A DNA stretch of 32,300 nt from Chlorobiota bacterium (GTDB taxonomy: Bacteria > Bacteroidota > Bacteroidia > Bacteroidales > JAADGE01), in NCBI GenBank assembly GCA_013153865.1, contig JAADDR010000150.1:1-32300 (forward strand). The letters run 5' to 3'. Position numbers and translations under genes: made by a program. A model generated the notes under the pieces. It saw only the letters and a program-made list of their open reading frames with translations, was not told the origin of the DNA and did no database searches. Of this stretch, positions 16,407-25,164 are shown one piece after another; position 1 is the stretch's first letter; every line of letters starts with the position of its first letter.

Positions 16407-17108
16407 TTAATAATAGCTTTGTGATATATGTTTGAGTTTTTTAATGTCTAAGAGTTTTATTTTTCGTTTGTCGAGTTTTATGAGCTTGTTTTTTTTAAAT
16501 TCGGACAAAAGTCTTATTACTGATTCCGTAGCCGTTCCTACCAGTCCTGCCAGTTCTTCGCGTGTCAGGAATATGTTAAGGTTTCCGTTATTGTCCGTTC
16601 CGAAGTTATCGTTGAGCAGAAGCAGTATTTCCGCCAGTCTTTCTTTTACGTTTTTTTGAGCTATGTCTAAGATATATTGATTTGCATCTCCCAGTTCTTT
16701 GCACGACAGTTTCATTACGCTTACCGCAAAGTCGGAGTTTTCTTTTATGAGTTTTAAGAAATGTGCAGCCGGAATAAAACAAACCGAACCGTCTTCTACA
16801 ACTTTTGCCGTAGTGCAAGCCGGTTCTCCGGCTAAAACGGATCTGTAGCCGAATATATCTCCGGTTTTAGAGAATCTTATTATTTGTTCTTTGCCGTCGT
16901 TGCCTGTTTTGTAATGTTTTATAATTCCTTTGTTAAGGCAATAAATTCCGGAAATACGGCTTCCTTCCGTATAAATTGTGTCTCCTTTTTTATAGGTGTT
17001 GCAGTTTTTTATGTATGATAAAATATCTGCCTGGTCTTTCGTGATTTTTTTAAATAAATCATTATTGACAAAACAACTTTCGCATGTATTTAATTTATAG
17101 TAATCCAT
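16407..17108 (-). CDS. Crp/Fnr-family transcription regulator
   Basis: This 233-residue regulator has a cyclic-nucleotide-binding-type beta-roll at about 20-135 (KKGDTIYTEGSRISGIYCLNKG is split across this fold) and a C-terminal winged helix. The recognition helix lies in LTREELAGLVGTATESVIRLLSEF (about 181-204), very close to classical Crp/Fnr. The N-terminus carries C9 and C12 (CESC), with other cysteines at 36, 57, 98, 110 and 136. An FNR-type iron-sulfur cluster is possible, but the spacing differs from E. coli FNR. The usual cAMP-contacting residues are not obvious. It is the first gene of the Crp/biotin-carrier/propeller unit and is divergent from the OsmC gene, so both could be controlled from the 112-base gap. 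Confidence 0.9.
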   Translation of the reverse strand: MDYYKLNTCESCFVNNDLFKKITKDQADILSYIKNCNTYKKGDTIYTEGSRISGIYCLNKGIIKHYKTGNDGKEQIIRFSKTGDIFGYRSVLAGEPACTTAKVVEDGSVCFIPAAHFLKLIKENSDFAVSVMKLSCKELGDANQYILDIAQKNVKERLAEILLLLNDNFGTDNNGNLNIFLTREELAGLVGTATESVIRLLSEFKKNKLIKLDKRKIKLLDIKKLKHISQSYY

Positions 17109-17124
17109 GTGAACGGTAAATACG

Positions 17125-17132
17125 CAAAAATA
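17125..17132 (-). promoter_or_regulatory. -7 element for the Crp/Fnr unit
   Basis: On the minus strand TATTTTTG matches TAnnTTTG and lies 16 bases upstream of the start at 17108. No TTTG at -33 was found, as may be expected of an activator-dependent promoter. Confidence 0.4.
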
Positions 17133-17168
17133 AAGAATTTTAATTTTTAATCGTTTATAAATTTTCTT

Positions 17169-17176
17169 TATTTTTG
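17169..17176 (+). promoter_or_regulatory. -7 element for the OsmC-like gene
   Basis: TATTTTTG matches TAnnTTTG and lies 44 bases upstream of the ATG at 17221. It mirrors the divergent element at 17125-17132. The -33 element is not clear. Confidence 0.4.
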
Positions 17177-17220
17177 CTTTTTCTGAAAATTAAGAATATA
17201 TAAATTTTAAAAAAATAATT

Positions 17221-17652
17221 ATGAGCGAAGTAATAAAGACAGTATGGAAAGGCAATATGGCATTTGAATGGGACGTAAACGGGCATAAAATAATGATTGA
17301 TGCCGTTGAAGCAGTAGGAGGAGAAAACCGGGGACCGCAACCCAAACCTTTTATGTTGGCATCTTTGGGCGGTTGTACAGGAATGGATGTTATTTCTATT
17401 TTGAGAAAGATGAAAGTTTCCGAGAAATTAGATGATTTTACCGTAGAGGTAAGCGGAGAATTAACGACGGAACATCCGAAGCATTACGTGTCTATGCATG
17501 TAAATTATATTTTTACCGCTAAAAACGGTGAAGAACTTCCTTTCGAGAAGTTGAAGAAAGCCGTAAGTTTATCTGAAGAGCGTTATTGCGGAGTAAGCGA
17601 AGTTTACAGAAAAGCCGGTATTAAAATGACATCGGAAATTACGGTAAAATAA
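17221..17652 (+). CDS. OsmC-family protein, peroxiredoxin-like
   Basis: This 143-residue protein of the OsmC/Ohr fold has both conserved cysteines: C52 in LGGCTGMDV and C123 in ERYCGVSEV. Family members are cytoplasmic thiol peroxidases for organic hydroperoxides, or act on other electrophiles; this sequence looks like the YhfA-type OsmC branch rather than Ohr. The start is set by the ATG at 17221, just after an A/T-rich leader without Shine-Dalgarno. The gene is divergent from a Crp/Fnr regulator, which makes regulation by that protein plausible but unproven. Confidence 0.88.
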   Translation: MSEVIKTVWKGNMAFEWDVNGHKIMIDAVEAVGGENRGPQPKPFMLASLGGCTGMDVISILRKMKVSEKLDDFTVEVSGELTTEHPKHYVSMHVNYIFTAKNGEELPFEKLKKAVSLSEERYCGVSEVYRKAGIKMTSEITVK

Positions 17653-17701
17653 TTTTGCTTTTATTTTTGTCGTGATAACGGCAAAATAGCTTGATATAAA
17701 G

Positions 17702-17796
17702 AAATTGCTTTAAAAGGGATACAGAAGACAAACCGAATTAAAATCATAAAGTTATATTGTGAATTAGTCTTTTGTCTAAAACTTTTAAGGCAATTT
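17702..17796. terminator. long nested hairpin between convergent osmC-like and phoD-like genes
   Basis: aaattgctttaaaag (17702-17716) pairs with cttttaaggcaattt (17782-17796), 15 bp with one wobble. Inside it, agacaaa (17726-17732) pairs with tttgtct (17771-17777). A T-run follows on the plus strand. The hairpin ends one base before the stop codon of the convergent gene, so it probably terminates transcription of the plus-strand gene. Confidence 0.55.
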
Positions 17797-17797
17797 T

Positions 17798-19123
17798 TTA
17801 TTCCGCCGTTATTTTGTATTTATAAATCAATTTTCCGTCCGAATCGTAGAATTTAATTATCAATATGCGGTTATCTTCTTTTCCGGAAACCGAGAAAACA
17901 GAGAAATTTCTTTTATTTATTAAAGATCCGGGAACTCTAAGAGTATTTATTTCGTTTTTGTTTGCCGACGCATGATGCGACGTAAGCGGAGATACGGTAA
18001 TGTCGTAAATTGCAGGTTTGCCTACACCCTTAAGGACGCTTATTTCGGAATGATGCCGGTCTCCGGTTAAGAAAATAACGTTTTTAATATTTTGGGTATG
18101 AATAAAGTTTATTATTTCGGCGCGTTCTTCGGAGAAACCGTAGTTTGAATATACTTCGTAGTTTCCGCCTGTTGTTAAGAACTGTCCTCCCATAACTACG
18201 AATTTGAATTTTGCTTCGCTGTATGTGAGTGCGTTTTTGAGCCATTCTTTTTGTTTTTCGCCCAATATTGTTTTGTTTTCGGCAATCAGATTGTTCGGGT
18301 CTCTGAAAGAGCGATTGTCAAGCAGGAAGAAATCGCAATCGCTTCGGTTGAAAAATGTTGTTGCGGCATTTATATCGCCTGTGCCGTATGACGGATTAGC
18401 CCAAAAAAGTTTAAAGGCGTTAAGGGTTTTATTTTTATTCCAAAAACTTTTGTCGGAATTGTTGGGTCCGAAATCGTGGTCGTCTAAAATAGCATAGTTA
18501 TTGGTTTTTGCGAGTAGTCTTTTCATTTCTTTTGTTGATCTTGTGTGTGTATAGCGGTGAAAAATACCTGTTTCGGTATTCCAGTCAGGTTCTCGTAGGT
18601 ATATGTTGTCTCCGAGCCAGAGCATAAAATCGGGATTTTTATCTGCAATACTTTCAAAAATACGGTAGTCTCCTCCGTAACCTTCACCGGGTCTGTCGTA
18701 AGCTTTTTCGTTTATATATGTGCCGCTTCCTGCCGCAAACGAAAAATCAGGCGGGTCTGTTCTCCATTTCCACAGAGGTTGAGTTTTAAATGTTGTTTCA
18801 AAATTCAGTTTTACCTTTTTGCCGTTTATATACAGGTCGTAATTATATTTTTTGCCGGGTTGTACTTTGTCTGCAATAAGATGTGCGGTAAAAGCTTTTT
18901 GTTTTTCGGTTTTTACCGAGTCTGTTTCGAAAATTATTTCCGGATTTTCCGTATCGTAATATTTTATTTTAACCGTTGCTTCTTTTTTGCTCTGAACCCA
19001 AATCATTACTTCGAACATATCGGCATAACCGAGCATGGGTCCTGATTGGAGTATATCTTTTTGGGCAGTGGAATTTTGCAAAAAAGATAATAATAAATAC
19101 AATGTTAGAAGTTTTGCTTTCAT
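17798..19123 (-). CDS. PhoD-like secreted phosphatase/phosphodiesterase
   Basis: This 441-residue protein has an N-terminal signal peptide (MKAKLLTLYLLLSFLQNSTA, cleavage near residue 20) and is therefore periplasmic or secreted. The N-terminal domain is a short beta-sandwich (about 25-115), followed by the PhoD metallophosphatase domain. Metal-binding motifs seen are LWLGDNIY (GDN 171-173), ILDDHDFGPNN (DDHD 214-217), VVMGGQF and FLTGDRHHSE (354-360). The family acts on phosphate mono- or diesters with Ca2+/Fe3+ in characterised members. The Tat-type twin-arginine signal of Bacillus PhoD is absent, so export is probably by Sec. No phosphate-regulation site was recognised. Confidence 0.88.
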   Translation of the reverse strand: MKAKLLTLYLLLSFLQNSTAQKDILQSGPMLGYADMFEVMIWVQSKKEATVKIKYYDTENPEIIFETDSVKTEKQKAFTAHLIADKVQPGKKYNYDLYINGKKVKLNFETTFKTQPLWKWRTDPPDFSFAAGSGTYINEKAYDRPGEGYGGDYRIFESIADKNPDFMLWLGDNIYLREPDWNTETGIFHRYTHTRSTKEMKRLLAKTNNYAILDDHDFGPNNSDKSFWNKNKTLNAFKLFWANPSYGTGDINAATTFFNRSDCDFFLLDNRSFRDPNNLIAENKTILGEKQKEWLKNALTYSEAKFKFVVMGGQFLTTGGNYEVYSNYGFSEERAEIINFIHTQNIKNVIFLTGDRHHSEISVLKGVGKPAIYDITVSPLTSHHASANKNEINTLRVPGSLINKRNFSVFSVSGKEDNRILIIKFYDSDGKLIYKYKITAE

Positions 19124-19575
19124 GATTATTTCGGTTTAAAAATGAATATCGGATATACGGTTTTGCACAATGAGTATTTTTTGCGTAAATAAAAATTGTT
19201 AAAAACTTTTTAATGTATTAGGCAAATATGCTAAAAATAAGGGTTTCCGCCAATAAATAACGGTTAAAAAGACGATATTTCCGATTTTTTATAAATAATA
19301 TTTAAGTATTTGATATTGCAAATATCCTTATTGTTCGGGCACTTTTGCCTTATTGTTAAGTTCTTCGTTATAAATAAGCGTGTTTTTTAAAACTTTTTTA
19401 AAAAATGCTTGCCGGTTAAAAATAAAGCAGTATGTTTGCCGCCGTTTTTTGAAAAAAATAAAGATTAAATCTTGTAAGTAATTGGATATAAGTGATTTGT
19501 CTTTATTTAAGGGAAAATCCCGAGGTCGAAAAAGGTTTAATTTTTTCGATTTATTGCATAACAAAAACAGATTAA
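19124..19575. other. 452-base divergent intergenic region
   Basis: This region lies between the phoD-like gene (minus) and the lysozyme gene (plus). No TAnnTTTG promoter was found on either side. It contains a small palindrome (gatattgcaaatatc, about 19311-19325) and a perfect hairpin at 19526-19549. A 78-codon minus-strand frame at 19328-19564 has no recognisable features and I do not support it as a gene. Confidence 0.4.
19526..19549 (+). promoter_or_regulatory. perfect inverted repeat just upstream of the lysozyme gene
   Basis: tcgaaaaa (19526-19533) and tttttcga (19542-19549) form a perfect 8-bp inverted repeat with an 8-base spacer, ending 26 bases before the ATG at 19576. It could be an operator or a leader hairpin; nothing in the sequence decides between them. 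Confidence 0.35.
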
Positions 19576-20187
19576 ATGAAATTTTATTTTAAGAGTTCTT
19601 TTTTATTGGTAATAGGAATGTTGTTTGCGCCGAATTCGTTTTTCGGCGGATTTATTTTTAATTCTCCCGCAACTCATGTTAAGTCGGAAAAAAAAGTTGT
19701 TTTGAGTAATGCGGAGAAAAATTACATCAGCAAATACCGGTTTGAAAAAGGATATGAGGAAGCTATAGAATTTATAAAAAAACATGAAGGTTTTGCCGGC
19801 GGAAAGGCATATTATGATGCTGCCGGGATAAAAACAATAGGTTACGGTCACGTAATAAAACCCGGGGAGCATTTTCCGGAGCGCATAACCAGGCAGCAAG
19901 CCGAAAATCTGCTGCGAAAAGATTTTGATAAAGCCGTAAGAGCAGCCGAGCGCGAAACGGATACCGAAGGTTATAAAAAAATTGTCGTGGCACATTTTAT
20001 ATATGCTAAAGGAATCGGAAATTTTTTGAAAAGTAATTTCAGAAAAAAGGTTTTGGCAAACGAGCCGGTTGACGACGAGCTTAAAAAATGGTGTTATTAC
20101 AGAAATTCCGAAGGAGTTCCGGTAAGAAGCGAATATATTTACAAAATACGTTTGTGGGAGATAGAAATGTATAACAGAGAGATGTGA
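19576..20187 (+). CDS. exported GH24 (T4-type) lysozyme
   Basis: This 203-residue protein has an N-terminal hydrophobic export signal (about residues 5-28) and a phage-type lysozyme domain (about 58-203). The catalytic triad of the T4 family is visible: E71 in KKHEGF, D81 in YYDAAG and T87 in IKTIGYGH, with spacing close to T4 lysozyme (E11, D20, T26). It should cleave the glycan strands of peptidoglycan. No holin, spanin or other phage gene is near, and the signal sequence implies a cellular role in wall turnover, or attack on other cells, rather than phage release. A strong terminator follows. Confidence 0.87.
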   Translation: MKFYFKSSFLLVIGMLFAPNSFFGGFIFNSPATHVKSEKKVVLSNAEKNYISKYRFEKGYEEAIEFIKKHEGFAGGKAYYDAAGIKTIGYGHVIKPGEHFPERITRQQAENLLRKDFDKAVRAAERETDTEGYKKIVVAHFIYAKGIGNFLKSNFRKKVLANEPVDDELKKWCYYRNSEGVPVRSEYIYKIRLWEIEMYNREM

Positions 20188-20216
20188 TGTATGTTTGTTT
20201 CATAAGCAAACGAAAG

Positions 20217-20246
20217 CCCTTACTTTTCCGGTAAGGGTTTTTTTTA
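20217..20246 (+). terminator. rho-independent terminator of the lysozyme gene
   Basis: cccttac (20217-20223) and gtaaggg (20231-20237) form a perfect 7-bp stem with a 7-base loop followed by about nine T. Confidence 0.85.
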
Positions 20247-20282
20247 TTCTGCAAAACATTTCGTCGGGCATTCTATATTTTG

Positions 20283-20290
20283 TATTTTTG
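20283..20290 (+). promoter_or_regulatory. -7 element of the hydroxybutyryl-CoA dehydrogenase gene
   Basis: TATTTTTG matches TAnnTTTG, lying 36 bases upstream of the ATG at 20327 and just after the preceding terminator. The -33 position reads poorly. Confidence 0.45.
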
Positions 20291-20326
20291 AAAATTATTG
20301 ATTGTAATTATTAAAATTTTTAAGAT

Positions 20327-21226
20327 ATGAAAAAAATAGCAGTTATAGGTGCCGGGACCATGGGAAACGGTATTGCTCACGTATTTGCGCAATCCGGTTA
20401 CGATGTTTCGTTAATTGATATAAGCGAATCGGCTTTGGAACGTGCTTTAGGCACAATACGAAAAAATTTGGACAGGTTGATTAAGAAAGAAAAGATTACG
20501 GAAGACGATAAAAATGCAACCGTATCGAGAATAACGACTTTTACGAGTATTGAAAGCGGGGTTAAAGATGTTGATTTAGCAGTGGAAGCGGCAACGGAAA
20601 ACGAAGAACTTAAATTGAAGATTTTTTCGGAGCTTGATAAAGCGACAAAACCCGAGGCAATATTGGCTTCGAATACTTCGTCTATTTCTATTACCAAAAT
20701 TGCGGCGGTAACAAGTCGCCCGGACAAGGTTATCGGCATGCATTTTATGAATCCTGTCCCGATTATGAAACTTGTGGAGGTAATACGCGGATATAAAACA
20801 TCCGATGAGGTATTGAATACGATAATGGATTTGTCGAAAAAGTTGGGTAAGGTGCCGGTAGAGGTTAATGATTTTCCGGGTTTTGTGGCAAACCGTATTT
20901 TAATGCCCATGATTAACGAGGCAATTATTACTTTAAACAGAGGTGTTGCGGGAGTTTACGAGATTGATACCGTTATGAAACTCGGGACTGCTCATCCGAT
21001 GGGACCTTTGCAATTGGCTGATTTTATAGGTTTGGATGTTTGTCTTGCAATTATGGAAGTTCTTTATGAAGGTTTGGGCGAGGCAAAATATGCGCCTTCT
21101 CCGTTGCTCAGAACTATGGTTGATGCCGGTAATTTGGGCGTTAAATCCGGAGAAGGATTTTATTCGTGGACACACGGCACAAAAGAATTAATAGTTGCCG
21201 ACAGGTTTAAGCCGAAAAATTCATAA
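20327..21226 (+). CDS. hbd: 3-hydroxybutyryl-CoA dehydrogenase
   Basis: This 299-residue single-domain enzyme interconverts acetoacetyl-CoA and 3-hydroxybutyryl-CoA using NAD(P). The nucleotide motif is IGAGTMGNG (G8, G10, G13) with D31 after the second strand. Catalytic residues fit the family: S117 in SNTSS, H139 in GMHFMNP and E151 in LVEVI. The C-terminal dimer domain contains NDFPGFVANRI and GEGFYSW. Absence of the hydratase domain separates it from FadB/FadJ. It could serve butyrate-type fermentation or fatty-acid or amino-acid breakdown; no other pathway genes are next to it. It is monocistronic. Confidence 0.92.
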   Translation: MKKIAVIGAGTMGNGIAHVFAQSGYDVSLIDISESALERALGTIRKNLDRLIKKEKITEDDKNATVSRITTFTSIESGVKDVDLAVEAATENEELKLKIFSELDKATKPEAILASNTSSISITKIAAVTSRPDKVIGMHFMNPVPIMKLVEVIRGYKTSDEVLNTIMDLSKKLGKVPVEVNDFPGFVANRILMPMINEAIITLNRGVAGVYEIDTVMKLGTAHPMGPLQLADFIGLDVCLAIMEVLYEGLGEAKYAPSPLLRTMVDAGNLGVKSGEGFYSWTHGTKELIVADRFKPKNS

Positions 21227-21240
21227 ATTTTTCGAAGATA

Positions 21241-21367
21241 AAAGTAAAAAGTTGAAAGTGAAAAGTTTAGCAGGTATTTTTGCTTACTTTTTGCATCTCA
21301 AGTTCGGGTTATGGTGTTCTAAGTAAATTATACTGTAATACTTTGAACTTTATATTTTTAACTTTCA
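21241..21367. repeat. heptamer repeats in inverted arms, AAAGTNN x4 and ACTTTNN x4
   Basis: Bases 21241-21268 read aaagtaa, aaagttg, aaagtga, aaagttt. Bases 21340-21367 read actttga, actttat, attttta, actttca. The second array is the reverse complement type of the first; agttgaaagt (21250-21259) pairs exactly with actttcaact (21361-21370). The arms flank about 70 bases of unremarkable sequence. Confidence 0.7.
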
Positions 21368-21443
21368 ACTCCCGATTATTTGTTAATAATTGTGGCTGAG
21401 AAGTAATTTTTCGGCTTGTTTTATCGCAGTTGCGGTTTTAAAT

Positions 21444-21480
21444 AAAAAAGAGGACATTATTTTAAAGTGTCCTCTTTTTT
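21444..21480. terminator. bidirectional terminator between hbd and atpC
   Basis: aaaaaagaggaca (21444-21456) and tgtcctctttttt (21468-21480) form a perfect 13-bp stem with an 11-base loop and T-runs on both strands. It ends 16 bases after the atpC stop and also faces hbd transcription. Confidence 0.85.
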
Positions 21481-21496
21481 TGTTTTGTTTCGGGAT

Positions 21497-21736
21497 TTAT
21501 AATTTAAGCAGGATAATAATATTGTTTTTAAGAACTTCGATAACACCGCCTTTTATGTCAAAGAATATTTCTTTTTCGTCCGGTTCCGTTACTTTTATTT
21601 TTCCTTTTTCCAAAGCCGATATAACGGGAGCATGGTTTTTCAGTATGCCGAATTCGCCTTTGCTTCCCGGAACTTTAACATATTTAACTTCGTTACTGTA
21701 AAGTGTTTTTTCGGGTGTTACTATTTCTAAAAACAT
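21497..21736 (-). CDS. atpC: ATP synthase F1 epsilon subunit, short form
   Basis: This 79-residue protein corresponds to the N-terminal beta-sandwich of epsilon (MFLEIVTPEKTLYSNEV, then GEFGILKNHAPVISAL, which is the family's signature). The C-terminal two-helix domain, which inhibits ATP hydrolysis in E. coli and Bacillus, is absent. Short epsilon subunits are known in Bacteroidetes, so this is probably not a truncation. It lies 19 bases after atpD and shares its transcript, followed by a strong terminator. Confidence 0.93.
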   Translation of the reverse strand: MFLEIVTPEKTLYSNEVKYVKVPGSKGEFGILKNHAPVISALEKGKIKVTEPDEKEIFFDIKGGVIEVLKNNIIILLKL

Positions 21737-21755
21737 ATTTTTTATAAAAAAAGAT

Positions 21756-23276
<1,521 letters not shown>

Positions 23277-23307
23277 TTATTGTTTCTAAAAATTTTCAAA
23301 ATTAATG

Positions 23308-23339
23308 CAAAGATAATATTCGTTTTACAGAGTTACAAA
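23308..23339 (-). promoter_or_regulatory. Bacteroidetes-type promoter of atpD-atpC
   Basis: On the minus strand TTTG (23339-23336), 20 bases, then TATCTTTG (23315-23308). Both elements fit the consensus. The leader to the ATG at 23273 is about 30 bases. The promoter lies directly after the tsf terminator. Confidence 0.6.
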
Positions 23340-23360
23340 TTTATTTCGGGCTTGCCGGAT

Positions 23361-23399
23361 ATTAAAAAAAGCTGCTCGTGCGGAGCAGCTTTTTTTAAT
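23361..23399. terminator. strong terminator after tsf
   Basis: attaaaaaaagctgctc (23361-23377) and gagcagctttttttaat (23383-23399) form a perfect 17-bp stem with a 5-base loop and T-runs on both strands. It begins 25 bases after the tsf stop and separates the ribosomal unit from atpD. Confidence 0.9.
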
Positions 23400-23424
23400 T
23401 TTATGTTGTTACGGCGGGATGTTT

Positions 23425-24252
23425 TTATCCTCCTACCGCGTATCTTTTGAATCCGGTAACTTTTACTTCCGGGTCTGCTTCTTTAAGGAAGTCTCTGATT
23501 GTTTTTTTGCTGTCTTTTACCCATTGTTGGTTCAGCAGCGTATTTTCTTTGAAGAATTTGTTAAGTCTTCCTACGGCAATTTTTTCGGCTAAGTCTGCGG
23601 GTTTGCCTTCTTGTATTGCCAATTCTTTTCCTATTTCGATTTCTTTGTTTACAACTTCTTCCGGAACGTCGTCTTTGTCAACGGCGATAGGGTTCATTGC
23701 GGCTATTTGCATTACTACGTCTTTAGCTGTTTCTTCGCTGATTTCTTTTGAGAATCCGGCTATTGATGCTAAGCGGTTTCCGGGGTGGATATATGAAGCA
23801 ACGCTTTCGCCTTCTACTTTATCGTAGTATCCGAGTTCTATTTTTTCGCCTATTATACCTGTTTGGTTAATTATTTCTTCGCTTATTTTTACGTTGTTTA
23901 TTTCGAGAGAGAGTAATTCTTCGATGTTAGCCGGATTTTTTTCTATGGCAATGTCGAGTATTTGTTTTGTGAATTTAACAAAGTCGTCGTTTTTAGCCAC
24001 GAAATCGGTTTCGCAGTTTAATGCTACGATAACGGCTCTTTTCCCGTCTGTCGATTTTCCTGCCAAAACGGCTCCTTCCGATGTTTCTCTGTCGGCTCTT
24101 TTACCTGCGACTTTTTGTCCTTTTTTTCTTAGGATGTCGATTGCTGCATCGAAGTCTCCTCCGGATTCGGTAAGAGCGTTTTTGCAGTCCATCATACCTG
24201 CTCCGGTCATTTTTCTTAATTTAGCAACGTCTGCTGCGCTTATTTTAGTCAT
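23425..24252 (-). CDS. tsf: translation elongation factor Ts
   Basis: EF-Ts exchanges GDP for GTP on EF-Tu. The 275-residue protein begins with the UBA-like domain (ISAADVAKLRKMTGAGMMDCKNAL, the family signature split here over residues 4-27) and continues with the core containing NCETDFVAKND. The length is normal for the full bacterial type. It lies 37 bases downstream of rpsB in the usual rpsB-tsf order, and a strong terminator follows, ending the ribosomal unit. Confidence 0.98.
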   Translation of the reverse strand: MTKISAADVAKLRKMTGAGMMDCKNALTESGGDFDAAIDILRKKGQKVAGKRADRETSEGAVLAGKSTDGKRAVIVALNCETDFVAKNDDFVKFTKQILDIAIEKNPANIEELLSLEINNVKISEEIINQTGIIGEKIELGYYDKVEGESVASYIHPGNRLASIAGFSKEISEETAKDVVMQIAAMNPIAVDKDDVPEEVVNKEIEIGKELAIQEGKPADLAEKIAVGRLNKFFKENTLLNQQWVKDSKKTIRDFLKEADPEVKVTGFKRYAVGG

Positions 24253-24289
24253 TTTAAATTTCTTTTTTATGCTTAAAAAATGAGGTTAA

Positions 24290-25045
24290 TTATTTTTTTC
24301 GAGCTCTTGTTTTTGCCGGCTCTTTAGTGTTATTTTCGTTTTTTTGTTCTTTTTTTTCCGCTTTTTGTTCGTTCAGACCTTCCGTTATTGCTTGTGTTAT
24401 TACGTCAACTATAACGGCAATTGATTTTGATGCGTCGTCGTTTGCCGGAATCGGGAAATCTACGTCGGGGTCTGAGTTAGTGTCAACCATTGCAAAAATC
24501 GGAAGTCCGAGTTTTTTTGCTTCTGCAACGGCTATTTTTTCTTTTGTAACGTCAACTACAAATATTGCGGAGGGAACACGTTTCATGTCTACGATGCTTC
24601 CGAGGTTTTTTTCGAGTTTTGCTCTTTCGCGCATTATTTGGAGTCTTTCTCTTTTGGATATTTTGTCGAAAGTTCCGTCTTCAGCCATTGCGTCTATGGC
24701 TTTCATTTTTTTGATTGCTTTTCTGATTGTTCGGAAGTTTGTAAGCATACCTCCTGACCATCTTTCCGTAATGTAAGGCATTCCGGTCGGTTTTACTTTT
24801 TCTTCGACGATTTCTTTGGCTTGTTTTTTTGTGGCGACAAAAAGTATTTGACGTCCCGATTTAGCTATTTGTTTTGCAGCTGCGGCTGCTTCGTCGAGTT
24901 TTACGATGGTTTTGTAAAGATCGATAATGTGGATACCGTTTTGCTCCATGAATATGTAGGGAGCCATTTTGGGATTCCATTTTCTTTTGAGGTGTCCGAA
25001 GTGGACGCCTGCGTCCAATAATTGTTTAAAATCTACTCTTGACAT
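24290..25045 (-). CDS. rpsB: 30S ribosomal protein S2
   Basis: S2 binds late in 30S assembly at the head-body junction. The 251-residue protein starts [26 protein letters not shown] and has the [10 protein letters not shown] and [13 protein letters not shown] motifs of the family, with a Lys/Glu-rich C-terminal tail (about 225-251). It sits between rpsI and tsf. Its 119-base leader contains a perfect 10-bp hairpin (25081-25120), a candidate for autoregulation or for attenuation between the two halves of the unit. Confidence 0.98.
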   Translation of the reverse strand: MSRVDFKQLLDAGVHFGHLKRKWNPKMAPYIFMEQNGIHIIDLYKTIVKLDEAAAAAKQIAKSGRQILFVATKKQAKEIVEEKVKPTGMPYITERWSGGMLTNFRTIRKAIKKMKAIDAMAEDGTFDKISKRERLQIMRERAKLEKNLGSIVDMKRVPSAIFVVDVTKEKIAVAEAKKLGLPIFAMVDTNSDPDVDFPIPANDDASKSIAVIVDVITQAITEGLNEQKAEKKEQKNENNTKEPAKTRARKK

Positions 25046-25080
25046 TTTTTTAAATTAAGTTTACATTCTTATAATAAAGC

Positions 25081-25120
25081 AATTACCAAGTAGCGACAAG
25101 TTATGCCGGTCTTGGTAATT
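25081..25120 (-). promoter_or_regulatory. leader hairpin upstream of rpsB
   Basis: aattaccaag (25081-25090) and cttggtaatt (25111-25120) are perfect 10-base inverted repeats around a 20-base loop. On the minus strand the hairpin is followed by a mixed sequence rather than a T-run, which argues against a plain terminator. It lies 35 bases upstream of the rpsB start. Confidence 0.5.
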
Positions 25121-25164
25121 TAGATACTAAACTTAAGTGTGATATTAAGTTCAAATCTTGTTTT

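Noticed and set aside
19328-19564. 78-codon minus-strand frame between the phoD-like and lysozyme genes
   Set aside because: It has no recognisable domain, signal or promoter, and its Lys/Phe/Asn-rich composition is what random A/T-rich DNA gives. It spans the palindrome next to the lysozyme gene.
19576-20187. Lysozyme as evidence for a prophage
   Set aside because: The protein has its own export signal, and no holin, capsid, tail, integrase or attachment repeats are nearby.
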